Assembly (NCBI RefSeq): GCF_014189505.1
Contig: NZ_CP050301.1
Location: 3,479,501-3,543,500 of the forward strand
From: Phyllobacterium sp. 628
GTDB taxonomy: Bacteria > Pseudomonadota > Alphaproteobacteria > Rhizobiales > Rhizobiaceae
Length of the DNA stretch: 64,000 nucleotides
Direction: 5' to 3'
Made by a program: the position numbers and the translations under genes. Every line of letters starts with the position of its first letter. Position 1 is the stretch's first letter. The notes beneath the pieces are model-generated. The model worked only from the letters and a program-made list of their open reading frames with translations, was not told where the DNA came from and did not search any database. Of this stretch, positions 27,241 to 35,682 are shown piece by piece.

Positions 27241-27453
27241 ATGCTCACGCAGCCAGAACTGGATTCACCCCGTTACGAAGCGGCTTATCGGCCCTCACCC
27301 GCGCCTGGATTGTGGCAACGCATACGCTACTGGATGGATTTTTCAGGGCTTGGCAGCACGGTTCAAAACACTGCTTGCTATAAAAACGGCGACGCGTGGG
27401 ATGGGCTTGAACCCTTCGACATGCTGAACGGCTGGCGGTGTGGTGATGAGTAA
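27241..27453 (+). CDS. Small hypothetical protein (70 aa)
   Basis: A 70-residue soluble-looking protein (starts LTQPELDSPRYEAAYRPS; contains LWQRIRYWMDFSGLGS; ends LNGWRCGDE). The ATG has AAGGAGA six bases upstream, which makes translation likely. It is divergent from a TetR-family gene across a region rich in inverted repeats, so it is probably the regulated target. I do not recognise a family. Confidence 0.65.
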   Translation: MLTQPELDSPRYEAAYRPSPAPGLWQRIRYWMDFSGLGSTVQNTACYKNGDAWDGLEPFDMLNGWRCGDE

Positions 27454-27577
27454 AATTGGGAAATACCCATAATTGTCCAAACATTCGACCTGAGTCGAGA
27501 CGGCCGTTGATATAGAGTAAAGATCTATTCTGATCCGCCCACTTCGGATGATTACGGATACAAGAAGCTAACAATAC

Positions 27578-27597
27578 ACTAGTGAATATTCACTAGT
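27578..27597. promoter_or_regulatory. Perfect 20-bp palindrome upstream of the porin gene
   Basis: ACTAGTGAATATTCACTAGT is a perfect 20-bp palindrome about 235 bases before the porin start. The remaining 27454-27832 is AT-rich, with no gene. The palindrome looks like a homodimer binding site, possibly for a TetR- or MarR-type protein controlling the porin. Confidence 0.5.
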
Positions 27598-27832
27598 TTA
27601 ACGGCAATTTTCCCAAAACTTCGCCTGAATAAACGCCATACAATCAATGTGCACATTATTTTCCATATATTTATCAAATAGTTAAGTTGATAACGAACAT
27701 TCAAAACGTCATTTTGTGACATAACAGCAACATTCCAAGCTCAACTGACACTCAACTGTGGGTTGGATATTGATGTTTCAGTCAAAACTGAACTAATCAA
27801 TGTATGTCAATGATGACTATTGGGGGACCAAG

Positions 27833-28888
27833 ATGAATATCAAGAGCATCCTACTCGGCTCTGCTGCAGCCCTCGTTGCAGTAACTGGCGCGCGCGCTGC
27901 TGACGCAGTTGTTGTCGCCGAACCAGAAGCTGTCGAATATGTTCGCGTTTGCGATGCATACGGCGCAGGCTTCTTCTACATTCCCGGCACGGAAACCTGC
28001 CTGAAGATCGGTGGTTACCTGCGTTATGACGCTGTTGGCGGCGACGACGTTTATTCCGGCGGTAAGCTTGGCACATGGTGGAAGCGCTCGCGTGCAACAG
28101 TCCGTTTTGACGCCCGTTCGGAAACCGAACTCGGCACTTTACGTTCGTTTATCGAAACACGCTTCCAGTACACAAATGGCGTCAATGCCACCGAGCTTCC
28201 TCACGCTTACATTGAACTCGGCGGCTTCCGCATCGGTGTAACTGACGAAATTTTCGGTTCGTGGACCAATTACGCTGGCGGCATCATCAACGACGACGTG
28301 ATTAATTATCAGTCGGCCACGACCAACCAGGTCAGCTACACCTTCAATGGCGGCAACGGCTTCTCGGCGATCATCGCTGCTGAACAGGGCTCGTCCATAG
28401 CTTATCCGACAGGCGGCACAATCGATCACCGTATCGATGACTACATGCCCCATGTTCTCGCTGGTGCGAAGTTTGAGCAGGCTTGGGGTTCAATCTCCGG
28501 CGTTGTCGGCTATGACTCCCGTGTTGAAGAATGGGCTGGCAAGCTGCGTTTGGACGTGAAGTTCACAGACACCGTTTCCGCATTCATCATGGGCGGTTAC
28601 CAGTCTGATTGGGACGACTCCACAACTGCCAATGGTAACTGGTTTGGCACTTGGTACGGCGACTATGCGATTTGGGGTGGTTTGACTGCCAAGGTTTCCG
28701 ACAAGGCAACCGTCAACGGTCAGGTCGCTTACGAAGAAGACGGCACATGGGCTGCTGGTCTGAACGTTGCGTACGAACTGGTTCCTGGCCTGACCATCAC
28801 GCCAGAAGTCAACTACACCAAGTTTGATGGACAGCGTGGCGATGATGATGCGTTCGGCGGTATGATCCGCTTCCAGCGCAACTTCTAA
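27833..28888 (+). CDS. Outer-membrane porin, Omp2b type
   Basis: A 351-residue trimeric porin of the alphaproteobacterial Omp2b/RopA family. A signal peptide (MNIKSILLGSAAALVAVTGARA|AD) is followed by the family hallmark VEYVRVCDAYGAGFFYIPGT, ETCLKIGGYLRYD. Alternating beta strands fill the rest, ending in an aromatic C-terminus (MIRFQRNF), as required for outer-membrane assembly. The frame is open from 27800, but the ATG at 27833 has GGGGGACC just upstream and starts the signal peptide. Codon usage is regular and the upstream region long, as for a highly expressed gene. Confidence 0.95.
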   Translation: MNIKSILLGSAAALVAVTGARAADAVVVAEPEAVEYVRVCDAYGAGFFYIPGTETCLKIGGYLRYDAVGGDDVYSGGKLGTWWKRSRATVRFDARSETELGTLRSFIETRFQYTNGVNATELPHAYIELGGFRIGVTDEIFGSWTNYAGGIINDDVINYQSATTNQVSYTFNGGNGFSAIIAAEQGSSIAYPTGGTIDHRIDDYMPHVLAGAKFEQAWGSISGVVGYDSRVEEWAGKLRLDVKFTDTVSAFIMGGYQSDWDDSTTANGNWFGTWYGDYAIWGGLTAKVSDKATVNGQVAYEEDGTWAAGLNVAYELVPGLTITPEVNYTKFDGQRGDDDAFGGMIRFQRNF

Positions 28889-28909
28889 TCGACGTAGATT
28901 TGGAGAGAC

Positions 28910-28932
28910 CCCGGGGGCATTCTTCCCCCGGG
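28910..28932 (+). terminator. Hairpin after the porin gene
   Basis: CCCGGGGG and CCCCCGGG form an 8-bp GC stem with a 7-base loop, 21 bases after the porin stop. No strong T run follows, so it may be a terminator or an mRNA-stabilising hairpin. Confidence 0.55.
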
Positions 28933-29167
28933 CTTATACGGCCTTCGGCCCAACAAGCATGTTATTAATTGTGTTTGGTAATGGAGAAGGACTGCATTGC
29001 CAAATTGCGATGATGAGATCTCCAGTCACGTCATTTTCTACGAACGGCGGGCCTTTGGTCCGCCGTTTTTTGATGTGCTCGTAAAACGCGATTGGCTCTT
29101 GCCATCGCTCAACGCCAGTCAACCCTTTGGGTTAACCGCGCTTATATCTTGTTGACTGGAATTGAAA

Positions 29168-29244
29168 TGGTGGGCCCGGAGGGACTCGAACCCCCAACCA
29201 AGCGGTTATGAGCCGCCGGCTCTAACCAATTGAGCTACAGGCCC
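29168..29244 (-). tRNA. tRNA-Ile (CAT anticodon, lysidine type)
   Basis: The reverse strand folds as a complete tRNA. The acceptor stem GGGCCTG pairs with CGGGCCC, the D-arm is AGCTCAATTGGTTAGAGC, the anticodon arm GGCGGCTCATAACCGCT has CAT at the anticodon, the T-arm is GGGGGTTCGAGTCCCTC, and CCA is encoded. The CTCATAA loop and the overall sequence resemble tRNA-Ile2, whose CAT is converted to lysidine-AU to read ATA codons, rather than tRNA-Met. No integrase or duplicated 3' end is nearby. Confidence 0.93.
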
Positions 29245-29480
29245 CACCTGAGAACAGCAAACCAGATGGTTCCTGCATGTCATCCCCGCGATCAATAGCG
29301 GGAAAAATCACGAATGCAATGCCCGATTTGATCTCATCACCCGATAGCGTGATTTCCGGGCAAAAATCCACAACTGTTGAGGATTTTCATAGCCTTGGGA
29401 TAGACGGAAGATCACGATTTCTGCTTCGCCGATGAACTGGCAGCACCAATCCATCAGCTATGCCGAAGAAACATCGAAGA

Positions 29481-30509
29481 TCAGCGCTTCTCCTGCTCCG
29501 CCAAAAGCAGCAACTGCCGTGCGCTTTCCTCATCGGTGATGAAAACCGTCGGGCGGATCAGCTTCATTGCACCCAGCAGGGCGTTGATCTTTTCCTTGCC
29601 GCCGGATGTCAAAACACGAACAGGCACCTTCTGCAGAGTTTCAATACCCACCGACATGACCAGATCATGGATCGGGTGATCGACAAGACGTCCCTGCTGG
29701 TCATAGAAGTGAAACAGAAGATCACCCACGGCACCACGCTCCGCCAGCGACGACTGATGTTCCTCATTGAGGAAGCCGATACGGTATGGCGTGCTGGATG
29801 CGGTTTCGATCGCACCGACGCTGAGCAGCACCAGATCGAGATCTTCCGCCATCTCGAAGACGCTCTTCAAGCCGCAGCGCTCGATCAGCGCTGTCTTGGT
29901 CTGAATGCTGTCCACCAAAGCCGGTGCCGGAATGAGATAGCCGTTGCCCTGGAAAAGCTGGGCAAACTGCCAGGCGAATTCCGCCGGGTTGAAACGCCGC
30001 GGCTGGCTGATCCCGCCAAGCAGCGAAATGACTGTGAAATCTTCAAGTGCACGCGCTTCAAGGTAGGACAGCGTGCTCAATAGCGTGCGCCCCCAGCCCA
30101 CGCCGACGCGCATACCGTTGCAAACCACACCGGAGAGATAATCACCGGTTGCGGCACTGATGGCCGGGATTGGATCATTGTCAGGCTGTGAGAGCGGCGC
30201 AATAATTACCTTATCGAGACCGAACTGCTGCTCAACCTGCCGTTCCAGCGCAATCAGATCGGACAGATATCCCTGGATGCCAATCTTGACCTCGTTGCGC
30301 GCGCGCGCTTCGGCAAGCATCCGCACAATGGTCACGCGACCGACGCCGAGAACCTCGGCAATCTCGTTTTGCGTCATCTGCTCGATGTAATACATCCACG
30401 CCGCACGCATGCGCATACGGCTGATTTTTGTATCAGGCTGCCCGATATCCAGCGGGGCCTTCTTTGGACTGTTCGTCGCGCTGGTTGCTCGTTTGCGTCG
30501 ATCGGTCAA
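29481..30509 (-). CDS. SorC/DeoR-type sugar-binding transcriptional regulator
   Basis: A 342-residue SorC-family regulator. The HTH region is MRAAWMYYIEQMTQNEIAEVLGVGRVTIVRMLAEARARNEV; the C-terminal sugar-binding domain (Sugar-bind) has ERQVEQQFGLDKVIIAP, VGVGWGRTLLSTLSYL and TVISLLGGIS. This family, which includes EryD and SorC, responds to polyols and sugar phosphates. The frame extends upstream to 30584, but TTG 30509 has AAGGGGAAG close upstream and is chosen. It is the only regulator near the PTS and drl operons and is their likely controller. Confidence 0.92.
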   Translation of the reverse strand: MTDRRKRATSATNSPKKAPLDIGQPDTKISRMRMRAAWMYYIEQMTQNEIAEVLGVGRVTIVRMLAEARARNEVKIGIQGYLSDLIALERQVEQQFGLDKVIIAPLSQPDNDPIPAISAATGDYLSGVVCNGMRVGVGWGRTLLSTLSYLEARALEDFTVISLLGGISQPRRFNPAEFAWQFAQLFQGNGYLIPAPALVDSIQTKTALIERCGLKSVFEMAEDLDLVLLSVGAIETASSTPYRIGFLNEEHQSSLAERGAVGDLLFHFYDQQGRLVDHPIHDLVMSVGIETLQKVPVRVLTSGGKEKINALLGAMKLIRPTVFITDEESARQLLLLAEQEKR

Positions 30510-30666
30510 TTCTCTTCCCCTTATTGCTTGTATCCATCCCTGCCGGTGCCCAATTGCGCACTGGCAACAGAGTGCTTTGCACACTACACTCCACCGGAAT
30601 GTTGTTTAGCAAGCCACCAAAAACAGTTACAAAGCATTATCCACTTTGCAAGTCGAGGTCTGCCAC

Positions 30667-31425
30667 ATGATCAGGGACATTTCAAACGAGATTGTTGTCA
30701 ATCTCAAGGATCGCCTGCGCGATGTCCGGCACATGATCCGGGCAAGCCGCAGCGATAATATCAAGCAAAATGTAACAGACGGCCCGGAAATATTGCTTGG
30801 ACATGCCGCGCGCGTTGTCGATAAGGCCCTGACTGTGGCCGAAACAATCTCCATTTCGCTGGTTTCGCAGGACCCGAAGGTGCATTCGACCACAATCGAA
30901 GCGCGTAGCCTCAATACATACTTTCCCGCAGAGGCTGCAAAGGGCGAGACTTTGTTTCGCCGTGACATATATTATTTGACCAAGCGGCTGTTTGCAATTT
31001 TGGGCGCGAAAAACGCACTCGTGCATGAAGCAACATTTGCCGCTGTTCATACGGCGATGATTCGCCAATATTCAAATTTGATTGAAGTGGCGACACAGAC
31101 GAATGATTTGACGGCGATTGCGAAGGTCTGCGCAACCCTCGTAACAGAGCTCCAGGCGTCGCATCAAGGCCAGCCGGTGCCACCGCATCTGCATGGCGAA
31201 ACGGCGCCTGACGGGGCAACCCAGTTCCTGTGCTTTACAGCAATCGCTCTTGCCATTGGCATCGCCAGCTATAGCGACAATGAGCCCAGCGACGAGAAGC
31301 TCGTGGACAGCGCCCTGCTCGCGCTGAAGGCGCGCCAGAGCAACCTGTCCGAAATCATGCAGAGCAAGGACCGGACGATTGCCCTGTCCGGTCTATTTGC
31401 ATTTCTGATCCCGGTGCTGCCCTAA
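30667..31425 (+). CDS. Hypothetical protein next to the PTS operon
   Basis: A 252-residue protein of no recognised family. It is mostly helical and soluble-looking (RDISNEIVVNLKDRLRDVRH; GPEILLGHAARVVDKALTVAE), with mildly hydrophobic stretches (FLCFTAIALAIGIASY and LSGLFAFLIPVLP). ATG 30667 has GAGG nine bases upstream. It is divergent from the SorC regulator and overlaps the end of the HPr-EI gene by four bases tail to tail. Its place inside the PTS cluster suggests a link, but function cannot be read from sequence. Confidence 0.75.
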   Translation: MIRDISNEIVVNLKDRLRDVRHMIRASRSDNIKQNVTDGPEILLGHAARVVDKALTVAETISISLVSQDPKVHSTTIEARSLNTYFPAEAAKGETLFRRDIYYLTKRLFAILGAKNALVHEATFAAVHTAMIRQYSNLIEVATQTNDLTAIAKVCATLVTELQASHQGQPVPPHLHGETAPDGATQFLCFTAIALAIGIASYSDNEPSDEKLVDSALLALKARQSNLSEIMQSKDRTIALSGLFAFLIPVLP

Positions 31426-33392
31426 GCTGTTTTTGCCATCTCCTGGATGAACTTCTTCGCGCGTTGGATCGATGCAGGGCTCATTGAGAGTTCAGTCAGA
31501 CCCATCCGGATGAAGGTCGGGATCAGATCGGGACGGCCTGCGGCCTCGCCGCACATGCCCACCATAATCCCGGCCTCGACACCGGCTTTTGCCGTCAGCT
31601 CGATCGCGGCCATCACGGCTGGATGCGTCACATCATTCAGCTTGGCAACGGTCGGGTTCAGCCGGTCTGCGGCCATGATGTACTGCGTCAGATCATTGGT
31701 GCCGATGGAGAAGAAAGCGACTTCTTTGGCCAAGGCTGGGGCGACGAGTACGGCCGCCGGCGTTTCAATCATCACGCCTAGATCAAAATGTGCAAAGGCT
31801 TTGCCTTCCTCGGTCAGTTCGTCGGCACATGCATCGATCAGTGCGCGCGTTGCCTGAACTTCATCTATACCTGAAATCATCGGCAGCATGACTTTGATAT
31901 TGCCATGCACAGCCGCGCGCAGAAGCGCCCGCAATTGCGGCTTGAACACATCCGGCCGGTCCAGGCACATGCGGATACCGCGCCAGCCAAGAAACGGGTT
32001 CTCTTCATCGGGAAATTCGACACCGGAAATCGGCTTGTCGCCGCCAATATCCAGCGTGCGGACGATCACGGGATAAGGAGCGAATGCCTTGGCCAGCGTG
32101 GCATAGGTTTCGGTCTGCAAATCCTCCGAGGGCAGATGAATGTGCCGCATGAACAGAAGTTCCGTACGGAACAGGCCAACACCCATCGCGCCCGCTTCTT
32201 TGGCTGCATCGATTTCCTCGAGCGAGCCTATATTTGCCGCCACTTCGATGACAGTGCCGTCAGCGCGCTTCGGTATAATGTCTCTATAAATTTTCAGAGC
32301 CCGCTTTTCCGCCTCAGCCTCGCTGATTTTGACCTCGAAATGGCTTGATATAAGAGCATCCGGATTGGCAAAGACTTCTCCGTTGTCGCCATCGAGAGCC
32401 ACGGCCTTTACGTCCTTCAGATCCATGATGGAACGCCCAAGACCGAGCACGGCAGGAATACCATGCGCCCGGGCAATGATGGCAACATGCGATGTCGCCC
32501 CGCCATGGCCGCAGATCACACCAGCAATATTTTTCAGTGGCGCACGCGCCAAATCCCAGGCACCTATATCGTCAGCAACTAGAATTGACCCTTCCGCAAC
32601 CGCATCAAGATTGACGTCTTCCTGCCCTAGCAGTGCCAGACATATCTGCCGCCCGACCGCATTCACATCATCGCCGCGCGCGTTGAGATAAGGATCGTCC
32701 ATGGCAGCGAAATCAGATGCAATCCTCGACGCTGCACCGATCACCGCCGAAACCGCATCAATGCCGCCTTCGACAATGACCGTTGCGCTGTCGATCAATT
32801 CATCATCGTTGGCGATGTCCTTGAGAGCAACGACGATACCCCGATCGCTGTCCGCCAGACTTGTTTCCGCCAGCGAGGCGTCCATGCGCTTCTGCACTGT
32901 GGCAATGGCCTGTTTCAGGCGCAGCACTTCGTCGGCAATGTCATTGACCGCGAGCGTGCGGTTCTCATGCTTAATCTCGGCTGGAAAGAAGCCATAGACC
33001 GGGCCAATCGCGACGCCTTCGCTGGCCGCGACGCCAAGGAGCTTGCCTTCTGCTGGCTCGCTGTTGCCAATGCCCTTGCCTTGAGCTTTGCCACCAGACT
33101 TTTTCTCCGGCTGCGCCCCGTCCTCTTCGTCGGTTCCGGCATGCGGGTTTTCAAGATAGCCAATCAGCGCTTCGACAGCCTCGATGGCATCTGCACCCGT
33201 TGCCCGAACCGTGATTTCCTCATTCTCCTTGATGCCAAGCAGCATCAACTTGACCGAGCTTTTTGCGCTGGCCGATTTATCGCGTTTGACCAACTCTATG
33301 TCCGATTCGAAACTCTTGGCGAGTTTGACAAACCGGGTGGCTGGCCGCGCGTGCAATCCATCATGCACCCGCACGATCGTCGAGCGTTCCAT
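31422..33392 (-). CDS. HPr-Enzyme I fusion phosphotransferase (carbohydrate PTS)
   Basis: A 656-residue fusion of the two general PTS proteins. Residues 1-88 are HPr (VRVHDGLHARPATRFVKLA, active His14). After a charged linker, Enzyme I follows: the swivelling His domain CGHGGATSHVAIIARAHGIP (His near 303) and the PEP-binding barrel with GVGLFRTELLFM, FRTLDIGGDKPIS, GWRGIRMCLDRP, SIGTNDLTQYIMAADR, CGEAAGRPDLIP. It takes phosphate from PEP and passes it to the glucitol-type EIIA encoded just upstream (43 bases). It has no GAF domain, so it is not the nitrogen-PTS PtsP. It is the last gene of the gutM-srlA-srlE-srlB unit, giving that permease a private phosphate supply. Confidence 0.95.
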   Translation of the reverse strand: MERSTIVRVHDGLHARPATRFVKLAKSFESDIELVKRDKSASAKSSVKLMLLGIKENEEITVRATGADAIEAVEALIGYLENPHAGTDEEDGAQPEKKSGGKAQGKGIGNSEPAEGKLLGVAASEGVAIGPVYGFFPAEIKHENRTLAVNDIADEVLRLKQAIATVQKRMDASLAETSLADSDRGIVVALKDIANDDELIDSATVIVEGGIDAVSAVIGAASRIASDFAAMDDPYLNARGDDVNAVGRQICLALLGQEDVNLDAVAEGSILVADDIGAWDLARAPLKNIAGVICGHGGATSHVAIIARAHGIPAVLGLGRSIMDLKDVKAVALDGDNGEVFANPDALISSHFEVKISEAEAEKRALKIYRDIIPKRADGTVIEVAANIGSLEEIDAAKEAGAMGVGLFRTELLFMRHIHLPSEDLQTETYATLAKAFAPYPVIVRTLDIGGDKPISGVEFPDEENPFLGWRGIRMCLDRPDVFKPQLRALLRAAVHGNIKVMLPMISGIDEVQATRALIDACADELTEEGKAFAHFDLGVMIETPAAVLVAPALAKEVAFFSIGTNDLTQYIMAADRLNPTVAKLNDVTHPAVMAAIELTAKAGVEAGIMVGMCGEAAGRPDLIPTFIRMGLTELSMSPASIQRAKKFIQEMAKTA

Positions 33393-33435
33393 GCTTTACT
33401 CTCTTCGGTATTTCGTTCTGTTTCGGTCTTAAAGA

Positions 33436-33813
33436 TTATCCGATGGTTATTGTCGCACCCACCTTCAGGGTTGAAACCAGCTCGCCGGTATCCACTTCCG
33501 ACGCACAGATTTCGCCTGGGCGTTCCACATGATCGGACCCGTTGAATGTGATGACAACATGGCCGATATCCCTGACCTTTTGCCACGCATAGTCACCGAT
33601 TCCCGTAATCTTCGCCGTGAGATCGCCAATGCTGATGACCGATCCGACCGGCGGCGTGATATCTGAGGGTGCCCCATCCACCAGATGCAGGATGGAAACT
33701 TCGGCGAGTTCCGGCGGCGCGCCATCTGCAAACAGGATGACAACGCCACCCTCTGCGAGGTCCGCCACCTCGGGACCCACGGCTGTTACCCGTGTCTTCA
33801 AAAGTACTGACAT
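33436..33813 (-). CDS. srlB: PTS glucitol/sorbitol-type EIIA
   Basis: A 125-residue EIIA of the glucitol (Gut) family, the length of E. coli SrlB (123). The active-site His is at 43 (SILHLVDGAP), matching the IHCHG position of E. coli. Also typical are ILFADGAPPELAE and KVRDIGHVVITFNG. It carries phosphate from the HPr-EI fusion to EIIB. The gene lies 31 bases after srlE and 43 before the HPr-EI gene. Confidence 0.93.
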   Translation of the reverse strand: MSVLLKTRVTAVGPEVADLAEGGVVILFADGAPPELAEVSILHLVDGAPSDITPPVGSVISIGDLTAKITGIGDYAWQKVRDIGHVVITFNGSDHVERPGEICASEVDTGELVSTLKVGATITIG

Positions 33814-33844
33814 AATGGCGAACCTCTTCTTGTTTTCGAATATT

Positions 33845-34858
33845 CTAGAATACGATCAGGCTGACAACCCAGGCAATCAGCACCGAGACCGGCCCCATGA
33901 TCTGACGGCTGATCAGAACTGCAGGAACGCCGATTTCAATTGTCTTGGGCTTGGCCTCACCGAGTGCCAGACCGACCGGAACAAAGTCACAGCCAACCTG
34001 CGTATTATAGGCGAACAACGCCGGCAGGGCCATTGCCGGTGAAATTGTGCCATTGGCGATCTGCGGACCGATAATGGCGACGCCGATCACCTGCGCAATG
34101 ACCGCACCCGGCCCCAGAATGGGCGACAGGAACGGCAGACCGCAAATGGCCGATATAATCAGCAAACCGACAATATTGTTGGCAAGCGGACCCATCGGCT
34201 GTGCCAGCACATCGCCAATCCCCGTATAGAGGATGAAACCGATGAGCATGGTCACAAAGGCCATGAAAGGCAGGACGTTGCGAACAACCTGATCGATGGT
34301 GCGGCGGCCGGCATTGAAGAAAATACCAACGACGCGGCCCATCACACGGCCAACCGTGCTGATCAAACCGATAAGACCGCCTTCACCATCATCAGATGCC
34401 GCAGCCGTTCTGCTGGACATGGCTGCAGCCACTTCAGCGGGTGTCGGCGTTGATGTCCCCGCAACCGTGGCAGCGTCGGACCCATCGGCGAGCTCGATGT
34501 TGGCTTCCTTCACACCCGAAACATAAATGTCTTCGGTAATGAATTGCGCCAGCGGACCGGATTGGCCCACAGGTGTCAGATTGACGGTTGGAATGCGTTT
34601 GCGCGGATAAACACCGCAGCGGGCCGTACCGCCGCAATCGACGACGACAACACCCATTTCACCCTCAACCGGTGGCGCCTTGAAGCCATCGACAGCCTCA
34701 CCGCCGGTGAGTTCGGCAATACGGCGTGCAACCGGATGAATACCGCCGCCGGTGACAGAGACAACCTTGTTGCGCTGCGGCGTCAACTGGATCGTCAGCG
34801 GACCGCCCCAACCATTGGAGCCTCTGGAAATTTTGATTGGCTTATATGTTTTTGACAT
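33845..34858 (-). CDS. srlE: PTS glucitol/sorbitol-type EIIBC
   Basis: A 337-residue EIIB-EIIC2 subunit. The N-terminal cytoplasmic EIIB has the family opening GSNGWGGPLTIQLTP and the phosphocysteine region VVVDCGGTARCGVYPRKRIP (Cys75/Cys81), then GPLAQFITEDIYVSGVKEANI. From about 180 on it is membrane-embedded (VLPFMAFVTMLIGFILYTG; ICGLPFLSPILGPGAVIAQV; CDFVPVGLALGEAKP). It is similar to E. coli SrlE throughout. With SrlA it forms the membrane permease that phosphorylates its polyol during uptake. Complete PTS permeases are unusual in Rhizobiales. Confidence 0.95.
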   Translation of the reverse strand: MSKTYKPIKISRGSNGWGGPLTIQLTPQRNKVVSVTGGGIHPVARRIAELTGGEAVDGFKAPPVEGEMGVVVVDCGGTARCGVYPRKRIPTVNLTPVGQSGPLAQFITEDIYVSGVKEANIELADGSDAATVAGTSTPTPAEVAAAMSSRTAAASDDGEGGLIGLISTVGRVMGRVVGIFFNAGRRTIDQVVRNVLPFMAFVTMLIGFILYTGIGDVLAQPMGPLANNIVGLLIISAICGLPFLSPILGPGAVIAQVIGVAIIGPQIANGTISPAMALPALFAYNTQVGCDFVPVGLALGEAKPKTIEIGVPAVLISRQIMGPVSVLIAWVVSLIVF

Positions 34859-34880
34859 TGTTTTTGCTCCCCACCCCGAC

Positions 34881-35639
34881 TTAAAGCTCGATGCCCTGAC
34901 GCCGCGCCATAATGGCGGTGATGCGTTCAGTCAGCATGCCTTTGAGCAGGATGACCACGAGACCAACAATGGCGTACCAAATCGCCACTCTGATGTGATA
35001 CCCGGCAGGAACGAGGCCCTTTTTCTCCAGTTCGAGCAGCGCGACCAGAATGCCGCCCCAGACGAAATATTCGCCGGGATTGATATGCGGGAACAGACCG
35101 AGCGGCGGATGCACATAGGAAACGGCCGCGTCATAAAACGCTGGCTTGTGTTTTTCTTCCAGGAACGAGCCGAACGTATAGGCCATTGGATTGGTCAGGA
35201 AGAACACTGACAGCAATGGCAGGACCGTATAACGTGTCAGCGCAATGCGGCCAGCGCCACGGGCAATCCCATGCACGCGCTCTTCGCCGACCAGTTCCGT
35301 CAGCGCATAGAACGCGGTCATCAGCACGACCAGAGTCGGAATAATACCAGTGACAAAACCGGCAAAAACCTCGCCGCCCTTCTGGAAAATACCGATGAAA
35401 TATTTACCGGCGCTGGTCAGCCAGCCAAGCTGCTCTTCCTGTTGAACGTTCTGCAGCTTCTTCTTGAATTCCTCGACGGAAATATCGCCGGTGGATTGCG
35501 CAAGAACCACGAGATCGTTGCCCGCATGGGTGACGGCCTGTTTGCCGTGCAGCGCAGCATCCGAGACCATCGACCCTGCCACCGAAAGGTGCTGCATGGT
35601 GACGTCGGCATGCTGTGCCAACATTGTTAGAATTGACAT
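34881..35639 (-). CDS. srlA: PTS glucitol/sorbitol-type EIIC with N-terminal extension
   Basis: A 252-residue EIIC1 subunit. From about residue 75 it follows E. coli SrlA closely (YFIGIFQKGGEVFAGFVTGI, FLTNPMAYTFGSFLEEKHKPAFYDAA, GLFPHINPGEYFVWGGI). The first 75 residues (many Ala/His/Val, with EEFKKKLQNVQQEEQLGWL) have no counterpart in E. coli SrlA (187 residues). Together with SrlE it forms the sugar-alcohol channel. It is the second gene of the operon, 43 bases after gutM. Confidence 0.94.
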   Translation of the reverse strand: MSILTMLAQHADVTMQHLSVAGSMVSDAALHGKQAVTHAGNDLVVLAQSTGDISVEEFKKKLQNVQQEEQLGWLTSAGKYFIGIFQKGGEVFAGFVTGIIPTLVVLMTAFYALTELVGEERVHGIARGAGRIALTRYTVLPLLSVFFLTNPMAYTFGSFLEEKHKPAFYDAAVSYVHPPLGLFPHINPGEYFVWGGILVALLELEKKGLVPAGYHIRVAIWYAIVGLVVILLKGMLTERITAIMARRQGIEL

Positions 35640-35682
35640 GTTCCCTCCTCCTTATCAGCCGTTTGCTCGGGTACGGCCACCC

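Noticed and set aside
29168-29244. tRNA as integration site of a genomic island
   Set aside because: No integrase, no repeated tRNA 3' end and no composition change could be seen beside it.
31422-33392. PtsP (Enzyme I of the nitrogen PTS)
   Set aside because: It starts with HPr rather than a GAF domain and sits in a carbohydrate PTS operon.
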